Assembly: GCA_947483075.1 (NCBI GenBank)
Contig: CANKLE010000002.1
Span: forward strand, 62,001 to 126,000
Direction of reading: 5' to 3'
Origin: Flavobacteriaceae bacterium
GTDB lineage: Bacteria; Bacteroidota; Bacteroidia; Flavobacteriales; Flavobacteriaceae
DNA length: 64,000 nucleotides
In this document: positions 54,174-62,085 of the stretch, piece after piece
Numbering within the stretch: the stretch's first letter is position 1
Layout: every line of letters begins with the position of its first letter
Notes under the pieces: model-generated
The model's input: only the letters and a program-made list of their open reading frames with translations
Databases searched by the model: none
What the model was told of the DNA's origin: nothing
Translations under genes and position numbers: made by a program

Positions 54174-54181
54174 TACTTTTA
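54174..54181 (+). promoter_or_regulatory. -7 box of susC
   Basis: TACTTTTA, one base from TAnnTTTG; 30 bp from its start to the ATG. The AACTATAC at 54166-54173 adjoins it. Confidence 0.5.
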
Positions 54182-54203
54182 AAACTCACAAACTAACAAA
54201 AAC

Positions 54204-57200
54204 ATGAAGTCAAAAATTGTATTGTATTTCGTTCTGCTCTTGTCGGCTTTGGGCTATTCCCAAACCTATGAGGTAGGCGGAACTGTAAAAGATGCCGATA
54301 CTGGTGCAGTGATTCCAGGAGTAAATATTATCGCATCTTCGGGGAATTCAGCGAGCACAGATCTAAACGGAACCTTTACATTAAAAGGAATTCCAGCGGG
54401 ATCAACCTTAGTATTTTCTTACTTAGGCTACAAGGAAAATAAGATTAAAATTTCTAAATCTAACGCAGCGCTCCTAGTAACGCTCAAATCAGATGTGCAA
54501 TCTCTAGAACAGGTAGTTGTAATTGGGTACGGTTCGCAAAAGAAGAAGGACATAACTGGTGCAGTAGGTTTGGTTGATGCCAAAACTATTGAAAAGTTAA
54601 AGCCTATTAAAATCGAACAAGCCTTAACCGGAACTTTGGCTGGAGTAACCGTAACTTCTCAATCGGGTGCGCCAGGTGCGGGTTTAGATATTCGGATTCG
54701 TGGGGTGCAAAGTAACTTAGACAACTCTCCTTTATATATAGTGGATGGAAATATTTCGGACCCTAGTATTTTGAATCCGAGCGATATTGAATCGATCACT
54801 GTTTTGAAAGATGCACAAGCAGCCATTTATGGTGTACGTGGAGCCAATGGAGTAGTAATCATTAAAACCAAAATGGGAAAACGCAATTCCAAAACAGTAT
54901 TTAATTACAATTCCTACACCGGTTCACAAAGTACCACCAAGCAATTGTCTTTGCTCAACGCTACCGAATATGCTTTGTTGCTCAATGAAAGTTATGCCAA
55001 CGGAGGCAAGCCATTGCCTTATCCGAATGTATCGGGTTTAGGAGCGGGAACCAACTGGCAAAACGAAGTCTTTAGTTCGGCTGCACCCATGCAAAGCCAT
55101 GACATCAGTGTGTCTGGCGGATCAGAAAAAATAAATTTTGCCATGAGTGGCTCCGATTTAAAACAAAGCGGTATTGTCGGAACCGATAAATCAGGTTTCA
55201 AACGCAACACCATCATGATGTCCTTGAATGCCGACTTGAACGACAAATTAAAATTGCAATCGAGTGTCAATTATGTGTTCATTAACCGTAAATCGTTAAA
55301 CGAAAACGGCTTGGGTTCTGTGTTGTTTAATGCAGTAAATACGCCTTCTACCTTAACCCCAAGAGATGCAAACGGCAACTTTACTTTAGTGCCAAGCACG
55401 CCTGGTTTTGGAATTGAAGTTATTAATCCCTTAGCACAAATAGACAATACCTATAATGATTACAACGGCAAACGCATCAGCGGAGTAGTAACTTTAGATT
55501 ATGCTTTTTTTAAAAATTGCAATTTAACTACACGTGTGGGCGCCAATACCTACAACGCAGAGGGCAAAACCTTCAATAAAATCGTAAACTACGGCGGAAA
55601 GGTATTTGATGTAACCCGCAGTTCGGTAAATCAAAACGCCATCAACGACAACAGTTATGTGATGGATATGTACTTAACATATAAAAAAGCATTTCCAGAC
55701 GGTTTAACTTTAACTAGTGTTTTCGGAACTTCTAACTCCAAAGTATGGGGCAATGGTTTGTTTGCCACGGGTTATGATATCCCGAACAATTCCTGGGATT
55801 TTGCCGACATCAGTCTAGCAACAGGCGCAACCACTACCCGTGACGTAGGTTCGTACACCTATGATGATCGCTTGAACTCGTACTTTTTGCGAATGCAGTA
55901 TGATCAAGATGGTAAATACATATTGTCTTGGATGCTAAGAAGAGATTCTTCTTCAAAGTTTGGACCTGAAAATGCGTCAGGATTTTTTCCTTCAACAACT
56001 GCAGGCTGGATTATTTCGAAAGAAAATTTTATGGATAATTTTAAAGCCATTAATTTCATGAAAGTACGCGCCAGTTATGGGATATTAGGAAATGATAAAA
56101 TTCCATCCAATGGTTACGTCGGCTATTTGAACGGCGAAGGCGTCTATGTGTTTGACAATACCATTACAACCGGTGTTGCCATTGGTTCACTAGCTAATCC
56201 AAAGTTGAAATGGGAAGAAGCAGTAAAACTTGATTGGGGAATAGACTTAAAATTATTAAACAATAAATTGGATTTCACCTACGATTACTTTGTAGAAACC
56301 CGTGAAGATTTATTAATTGCTGGTCTGCCTGTTTCAGGTATTACCGGTACGGGTGGTCCTGGTGGTTATCCACCCACAGTAAATGCCGGATCTACCCGCA
56401 ATATAGGGCATGAAATGTCTTTGGGTTGGAACCAAAAAATTGGCAATGATTTTTCCTTCAATGTCAATTACAACATCACTACCATCAACAACATGGTAAC
56501 CAAAGTAAATAACGGTACCGGCGTGTTGCAAAGTGGCTCATTTGGCGTAGGCCAACAGCCCATTGCTCGCATGGAAAAAGGCTATTCTATTGGGTATTTC
56601 TATGGCTTGCAATCGGACGGTATTTTCCAAAACCAAGCCGAAGTAGATGCACATCCGTCGCAAATTGCATTGGGAGCTGTAGCCCAACCGGGTGATATTC
56701 GCTTCAAAGATGTGAATGGCGATGGCGTAATTAACTTAAACGACCGTACCAAAGTGGGAAGTCCATTGGCTGATTATACCATGGGATTCAATCTAAGTAT
56801 GAATTATAAAAACTTTGATTTCGCGGCCTATTCTTATGCCTCGTTGGGGAATGATATGGTGCGCAACTACGAACGTTCGATGTCTGATTTGAACAAAATG
56901 AATTATGTATTGGGCAGATGGACCGGCGAAGGAACAAGTAATACGGTGCCTCGTGTAACCACAGAAGCGACGACAAACAATCTTTTCTCTGATTATTATG
57001 TAGAAGACGCTTCGTTCTGGAGAATTCAAAACATTCAATTGGGGTATACGTTTGCCAACAGCTTGTCGCAAAAAGTAGGCATCACCAAACTCCGTTTGTA
57101 TTCGAGCATGACCAATCCATTTACCTTTACCAAATACCGTGGATATGATCCTACAGGATCGAATGGATCGGCAATTGGAGGTGGAATCGACTATGGTTTT

Positions 57201-57248
57201 TATCCTTCTCCTAAAGTGTTTATTTTGGGACTTAATCTTAATTTTTAA
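54204..57248 (+). CDS. SusC-family TonB-linked outer-membrane transporter
   Basis: 1014 aa. Signal peptide (about 1-20, ending GYSQ), CarboxypepD_reg-like domain (about 22-95, with GVNIIASSGN), the SusC signature QVVVIGYGSQKKKDITGAV with the plug (about 105-220, including GVRGANGVVIIKTK), and a large barrel ending in NLNF. SusC proteins import oligosaccharides across the outer membrane with TonB energy and a SusD lid. SusD starts at the last base of the susC stop (TAATG), so the pair is translationally coupled. The ligand is inferred as beta-1,3-glucan oligosaccharides from the neighbouring GH16 and GH3 genes. Confidence 0.97.
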   Translation: MKSKIVLYFVLLLSALGYSQTYEVGGTVKDADTGAVIPGVNIIASSGNSASTDLNGTFTLKGIPAGSTLVFSYLGYKENKIKISKSNAALLVTLKSDVQSLEQVVVIGYGSQKKKDITGAVGLVDAKTIEKLKPIKIEQALTGTLAGVTVTSQSGAPGAGLDIRIRGVQSNLDNSPLYIVDGNISDPSILNPSDIESITVLKDAQAAIYGVRGANGVVIIKTKMGKRNSKTVFNYNSYTGSQSTTKQLSLLNATEYALLLNESYANGGKPLPYPNVSGLGAGTNWQNEVFSSAAPMQSHDISVSGGSEKINFAMSGSDLKQSGIVGTDKSGFKRNTIMMSLNADLNDKLKLQSSVNYVFINRKSLNENGLGSVLFNAVNTPSTLTPRDANGNFTLVPSTPGFGIEVINPLAQIDNTYNDYNGKRISGVVTLDYAFFKNCNLTTRVGANTYNAEGKTFNKIVNYGGKVFDVTRSSVNQNAINDNSYVMDMYLTYKKAFPDGLTLTSVFGTSNSKVWGNGLFATGYDIPNNSWDFADISLATGATTTRDVGSYTYDDRLNSYFLRMQYDQDGKYILSWMLRRDSSSKFGPENASGFFPSTTAGWIISKENFMDNFKAINFMKVRASYGILGNDKIPSNGYVGYLNGEGVYVFDNTITTGVAIGSLANPKLKWEEAVKLDWGIDLKLLNNKLDFTYDYFVETREDLLIAGLPVSGITGTGGPGGYPPTVNAGSTRNIGHEMSLGWNQKIGNDFSFNVNYNITTINNMVTKVNNGTGVLQSGSFGVGQQPIARMEKGYSIGYFYGLQSDGIFQNQAEVDAHPSQIALGAVAQPGDIRFKDVNGDGVINLNDRTKVGSPLADYTMGFNLSMNYKNFDFAAYSYASLGNDMVRNYERSMSDLNKMNYVLGRWTGEGTSNTVPRVTTEATTNNLFSDYYVEDASFWRIQNIQLGYTFANSLSQKVGITKLRLYSSMTNPFTFTKYRGYDPTGSNGSAIGGGIDYGFYPSPKVFILGLNLNF

Positions 57249-58744
57249 TGCACAGTACGATGAGAAAATATACAATCTATTCCTTGTTAGCGGTTTTTTT
57301 AGGAACTGCATTTATGGTATCTTGTTCGGATGAATTTGTGAACCGAAAAGCCCCTTATTCTATTGATTCTGAAAATTATTTTAACTCTGAATCCGATTAC
57401 AACCAAGCCTTGATTGGCGCCTATGATATGCTTCAATCTACTTACTTAAATGTAATGATGGGCGAAATTGCCTCAGACAATACGGCTTCTGGAGGCGAAA
57501 GCGCCATTGACGTGATTGGGGTGCAACAAATTGACGACATGATTCACACCTCGGCCAACCCCCAATTGAAAAATTTGTGGGATTGGATGTTTGCTGGCGT
57601 TCAACGTTGCAACTACATTTTAGAGTTCAAAGACAAAACCGATTTTACCAACAAACCACAGCTACTTGCCGAAACCCGATTCTTGCGAGCCTACTACCAT
57701 TTTGAATTGGTGAAATGGTTTGGTGCAATTCCCTTAAACGGAGACAAACGTTTTTCTGTAGAAGACGTTACACGGGTGCCAAGATCTTCCGTACATGATG
57801 TATATGCCAGTATCGAAGCCGACTTGCAATTTGCAGTGGCCAATTTGAAAACCAAAAGTGAAAATCCATCCAAAGGAAGAGCAACAAAAGGTGCGGCTCA
57901 AGCTTTGTTGGGTAAAGTTTACTTGTACCAAGAAAAATATGTTGATGCCTCTAATGTATTAGAAGATTTGATCAACACCGGTGATTATGCCTTGGTTTCT
58001 GATTACAATTCTATTTTTGAGAATAACGGCGAAAACAACATCGAATCGGTTTTTGAAGTGCAATACACCGACCAAGAAGGTGCTAGTTTTGATTGTTTGC
58101 AATGCAGCGAAGGGAATGTGGCTGTAGGATTCAACGGGATCAGAAATTACAGTGGACCTTTATTTGAATCGGGCTACAGCTTTAATGTACCCCGTCAAGA
58201 AGTAGTGGATGCTTTTGAACCTGGTGATCGTCGTAAAGATGTTGCCATATTAGACATAGTTACATGGGCAGCTGCCAATAATGCTTCCTACGGAGTAGGG
58301 TACAAACATACGGGCTACTTTAACCGTAAATACATTCCGCGTGTAGGCGATGCCAACATCGGTGATCAGAATTTAACCAACCCAAACAATTACCGTTCTA
58401 TTCGTTATGCCGATGTGCTTTTGATGGCAGCAGAAGCCTTTAATCGTGGCGGAATTGATGATGCCAAAGCCAGAAACTACCTCAATGAAGTACGTCGCAG
58501 AGCTTTTGGCGACAGCAATCACGATACCCCAGCGGTTTCGGGAGCCAACCTTACCGAATTGATTCTAGCCGAACGCCGAGTAGAATTAGTAGGAGAGGGG
58601 CAGCGCTTTTTTGATTTGGTGCGTACCGGAAAAGCAGCGGCCGAAATTGAAGGCTTTACTGCTGGTAAAAACGAATTATTTCCAATTCCAATCGAAGAAA
58701 TTCAATTCTCAAATGGCAATTGGCAACAAAATCCTGGGTATTAA
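57248..58744 (+). CDS. SusD/RagB-family surface lipoprotein
   Basis: 498 aa. Lipobox MVSC; the next residues SDEF are acidic, the pattern of lipoproteins sent to the cell surface in flavobacteria. The SusD fold of TPR-like helices is visible: YNQALIGAYDMLQSTYLN near 50, LLAETRFLRAYYHFELVKWFG around 140, and RYADVLLMAAEAFNRGG plus AERRVELVGEGQRFFDLVRTG near the C-terminus. It forms the lid of SusC and binds glycan. The start may be ATG 57248 or the ATG four codons later; the first gives the 1-bp overlap with susC. Confidence 0.97.
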   Translation: MHSTMRKYTIYSLLAVFLGTAFMVSCSDEFVNRKAPYSIDSENYFNSESDYNQALIGAYDMLQSTYLNVMMGEIASDNTASGGESAIDVIGVQQIDDMIHTSANPQLKNLWDWMFAGVQRCNYILEFKDKTDFTNKPQLLAETRFLRAYYHFELVKWFGAIPLNGDKRFSVEDVTRVPRSSVHDVYASIEADLQFAVANLKTKSENPSKGRATKGAAQALLGKVYLYQEKYVDASNVLEDLINTGDYALVSDYNSIFENNGENNIESVFEVQYTDQEGASFDCLQCSEGNVAVGFNGIRNYSGPLFESGYSFNVPRQEVVDAFEPGDRRKDVAILDIVTWAAANNASYGVGYKHTGYFNRKYIPRVGDANIGDQNLTNPNNYRSIRYADVLLMAAEAFNRGGIDDAKARNYLNEVRRRAFGDSNHDTPAVSGANLTELILAERRVELVGEGQRFFDLVRTGKAAAEIEGFTAGKNELFPIPIEEIQFSNGNWQQNPGY

Positions 58745-58785
58745 TTTATCGTAGTTGAAACAATTACTTGAAAAAACATAGAAAA

Positions 58786-60336
58786 ATGAAAAAATTACTC
58801 CTCGCATTATTTTCCCTTAGTTTGTTAACCAATTGCACAATGGATTCTAAGGACGTTGATTTGAATGCCATAGGTGCTCCCGAAAACATTTCGGCACTCA
58901 TGACCATAGCCCAAGACAATTCGGGTAAGGTAACGATTACGCCAAGAGGACAAGGTGTTACCCAATACGAAGTGTATTTTGGTGATACTACTGTTGAGCC
59001 TGCGTTTGTAAATCCGGGGCAATCGGTTACGCATACCTTCACCGAAGGACTGTTTCATGTACGCATAGTTGGAACTACACTAAACGGCAAACGCACCGAA
59101 GTTACCCAAGATTTAACCGTGACTTTTGTAACACCAACCAATTTACAATCTACTGTAAGCCCAGTTACGGGTGACAACATGAGTGTTACTGTAACCGCTA
59201 CAGCCAATTTGGAAACCTTCTTTCAAGTTTATTTTGGCGATGTAGCAAATGAAATTCCTGTAGCCTTTAACGAAGGGGAAACCATTACCCATACCTATGC
59301 CGCACAAGGCACTTATACAGTTGTCGTTAGAGCATTGAGCGGTGGATCTGCTTATGCAGAGGAACAACATACTGTGGTGATTTCCAATCCCATTTTGTTG
59401 CCCATAGATTTTGAATCGACAACCTTAGATTATACTTTTACCAATTTTGGAAATGCCAGCTCCTCTGTAGTAGCCAATCCGTTTATCAATGCTGGAAACG
59501 GCAGTGCCAAAGTGGCCAAAATGACAAAAACAATGGGAGCCGATACCTGGGCGGGTTCTTATCTTACCGTTGGAAACCCAATTGATTTCTCAGTAATGAA
59601 GAAAATCAAAATGAAGGTCTATTCGCCTCAAGCGGGAATTGTGATCAAAATGAAAGTTGAAAACGCAACAGATGCAACAATCTTTAAAGAATCAGATGTG
59701 ACGCTTACAACGGGCAATTCTTGGCAAGAACTTACTTTTGATTTCACGGGCATTAATACAGCCAATACCTACCAAAAAATCGTGGTGTTTTTCAATTTTG
59801 GCAATCCTGGAGTGGGCTTGAGTTATTATTTTGATGACATTCAACAATCCTCAGGAGCAGAGGCCTTAGGTTTACCTCTCAACTTTCAATCTACGGCCTT
59901 AAATTATACGTTTGTCGATTTTGGTTCGGCAGCCACAACGGTGGTAACTAATCCACAAAGTAATGGAATTAACACCTCGACCAAGGTGGGTAAATTTGAT
60001 AAAGTAAATGGGGCACAAACTTGGGCAGGTTCTAGTATTTTGTTGGATGGCCCCATAAATTTTGCGGTGCAAAAGAAAATTAAAATGAAAGTTTGGTCAC
60101 CCGCCGTTGGGAAAACGGTTAAATTGAAATTTGAAATTCTCAATGCCGGAAATCCCGATCCTACCAATATTGAACGCGATGCAACCACCACCGTGGCGAA
60201 CGCATGGGAGGAATTGACCTTTGATTTTACCGGAATCATTAATTCCAATAATTACCGCAGAGTTGTACTTTTCTTCGATTTTGGTTCAACAACTGCTTCC
60301 ACCTATTATTTTGACGACATTATTCAAGCAAACTAA
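58786..60336 (+). CDS. Surface glycan-binding lipoprotein with two CBM-like domains
   Basis: 516 aa. Lipobox LTNC (Cys17), ATG at 58786. Two PKD-like Ig domains (about 25-110 and 115-200, VTQYEVYFGDTTVEPAFV in part, GETITHTYAAQGTYTVVVRA), then two ~150-aa jelly-roll-like domains (about 205-355 and 360-516). These align with the T9SS protein at 47523 (KMKVYSPQAG, WQELTFDFTGI, FFNFGN, YYFDDI). Position right after SusD and before GH16 is that of SusE/F-like surface glycan-binding proteins of beta-glucan PULs. It probably captures the polymer at the surface. No catalytic motif. Confidence 0.88.
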   Translation: MKKLLLALFSLSLLTNCTMDSKDVDLNAIGAPENISALMTIAQDNSGKVTITPRGQGVTQYEVYFGDTTVEPAFVNPGQSVTHTFTEGLFHVRIVGTTLNGKRTEVTQDLTVTFVTPTNLQSTVSPVTGDNMSVTVTATANLETFFQVYFGDVANEIPVAFNEGETITHTYAAQGTYTVVVRALSGGSAYAEEQHTVVISNPILLPIDFESTTLDYTFTNFGNASSSVVANPFINAGNGSAKVAKMTKTMGADTWAGSYLTVGNPIDFSVMKKIKMKVYSPQAGIVIKMKVENATDATIFKESDVTLTTGNSWQELTFDFTGINTANTYQKIVVFFNFGNPGVGLSYYFDDIQQSSGAEALGLPLNFQSTALNYTFVDFGSAATTVVTNPQSNGINTSTKVGKFDKVNGAQTWAGSSILLDGPINFAVQKKIKMKVWSPAVGKTVKLKFEILNAGNPDPTNIERDATTTVANAWEELTFDFTGIINSNNYRRVVLFFDFGSTTASTYYFDDIIQAN

Positions 60337-60370
60337 ATAGTATTCTCTACGAATTATAAAATAAAATATC

Positions 60371-62035
60371 ATGTACAAAAAAATAATATTCAAAACTTTG
60401 GCTGCCTTTTCACTTTTTACATTAGTAAATTGTCAAGAAAGTGATTTGGGATTTGGCGAGATCAATTCCCCGTCAAATTTACAAGTAAGCCTAGTTGTTC
60501 AAGGTCAAGATGCTGCACATCCCAATGGTGATGGGTCTGGTTTGGTTACGCTTACGGCAACTGCCGAAAATGCGATTTCCTATAAATATATGTTTAGTGA
60601 TGGATCAGAAAAAAACCAACCTAACGGTATTTTTCTTAAACGATTCACTACGCCAGGATTGCATACTTATTTGGTAACCGTATTGGCTTCAGGAAGAGGT
60701 GGAGTGACCACAAATACTTCTGTAGAAGTTACGGTGCTCTTTAATTTCCGTGACGACGAGGCCGTTGATTTGCTTACTGGCGGTTCCTCAAAAATCTGGT
60801 ATTGGTCTGCCTCAGAACGCGGTCATTTGGGTGAAGGCTTAAACAGCACAGACAATACTACCAATTACTATTCAAACGAATACCAATCTGATCCTTGGAA
60901 TCAATATACTACCTGTTTGTATGATGACGAATTGATTTTCACCAAAGCAGGAAACGACATGCAATTTGAGTTAAAAAACTACGGAACCAGTTTAATCAAC
61001 CGGGAATTTTTGAGTGTAGTTGGCCAACCCAATAGCCACCAGTATGTTGATGGCTGTAATTTGTTTTCTGGACCGGAGGCTACAGGAGTAAAAAATGTAA
61101 CCCTTACCCCATCAGAATCATTGGCAAACCCAAGCGAAAAACGCGGAACCGTCATGACTTTTTCTGACGCAGGATTCATGGGCTTTTATTTAGGTCAAAG
61201 TTCGTATGAAATCATGTCCATTACCCCTACACGTATGGTGGTGCGCACGGTGCAAGAAGCATTTACCCCTTCGGGTGCTCCGCACTCCTCTGCCTGGTAC
61301 CATATTTTTACCACAATCAAACCGGTAGAAGATCAGGTTATAGATTACACCAATTTGGTTTGGGCCGACGAATTTAATACCGATGGCGCTCCCGATGCAA
61401 CCAAATGGTCTTACGACACCGGAGCCGGTGGTTGGGGAAATAATGAAGCGCAATATTACACGAATAACCCGTCCAATTCAGTAGTTTCGAATGGGACGCT
61501 CAAAATCACCGCCAAAGCACAAAGCGTGGGAACTTCTTCTTATACTTCCGCCCGATTAAAATCGGAGAATAAATTTGAATTTACTTACGGAAAAGTAGAA
61601 TGCAAAGCCAAATTGCCAGCAGGTGCAGGAACTTGGCCGGCTATTTGGATGTTGGGTCAAAATTATGCGACCAATATATGGCCTGCCTGTGGCGAAATTG
61701 ACATCATGGAGCACAAAGGATATGATCCGAACAAGATATACGGATCCTTACATTATCCGGGACATTATTCCGGCGGTTCGGTAACAAACACTACAGTAAT
61801 CGCAAATGCAACGACTCAATTCCATGTGTATAAAGCCGTTTGGACACCAACTTCTATAAAATTTTATGTAGATAACACCTTATTTCATTCCTTTGCCAAT
61901 AGTGGATCAGTGCCATTTAATAGTGATTTCTTTTTGATATTGAATGTGGCTATGGGAGGAGATTTTGGAGGTGCTATTGATCCTAATTTTAGTGAAGCGG
62001 CCATGGAAGTCGATTATATTAGAGTTTATCAATAA
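60371..62035 (+). CDS. GH16 endo-beta-1,3-glucanase (laminarinase-type) lipoprotein
   Basis: 554 aa. Lipobox LVNC, followed by acidic ESD, so surface-exposed. A PKD-like domain (about 30-125) and a linker domain (about 130-310, WYWSASERGHLGEG) precede a GH16 domain (about 315-554). The catalytic signature is GEIDIMEHKG with Glu442 (nucleophile), Asp444 and Glu447 (acid/base). The domain starts LVWADEFNTDGAPD and contains GRVECKAKLP-like KVECKAKLPAGAGTWPAIWML. The extra Met in EIDIME is typical of laminarinases and lichenases. It starts the degradation of laminarin-like glucan at the surface. Confidence 0.95.
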   Translation: MYKKIIFKTLAAFSLFTLVNCQESDLGFGEINSPSNLQVSLVVQGQDAAHPNGDGSGLVTLTATAENAISYKYMFSDGSEKNQPNGIFLKRFTTPGLHTYLVTVLASGRGGVTTNTSVEVTVLFNFRDDEAVDLLTGGSSKIWYWSASERGHLGEGLNSTDNTTNYYSNEYQSDPWNQYTTCLYDDELIFTKAGNDMQFELKNYGTSLINREFLSVVGQPNSHQYVDGCNLFSGPEATGVKNVTLTPSESLANPSEKRGTVMTFSDAGFMGFYLGQSSYEIMSITPTRMVVRTVQEAFTPSGAPHSSAWYHIFTTIKPVEDQVIDYTNLVWADEFNTDGAPDATKWSYDTGAGGWGNNEAQYYTNNPSNSVVSNGTLKITAKAQSVGTSSYTSARLKSENKFEFTYGKVECKAKLPAGAGTWPAIWMLGQNYATNIWPACGEIDIMEHKGYDPNKIYGSLHYPGHYSGGSVTNTTVIANATTQFHVYKAVWTPTSIKFYVDNTLFHSFANSGSVPFNSDFFLILNVAMGGDFGGAIDPNFSEAAMEVDYIRVYQ

Positions 62036-62085
62036 ATAAAAACAAGCTAGAGTAACAAATTGATGTTGTAACCACCAGTATAGGG

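Noticed and set aside
62062-62070. Upstream ATG as start of the GH3 gene
   Set aside because: That ATG is followed after one codon by TAA; the ATG at 62086 gives the lipoprotein signal.
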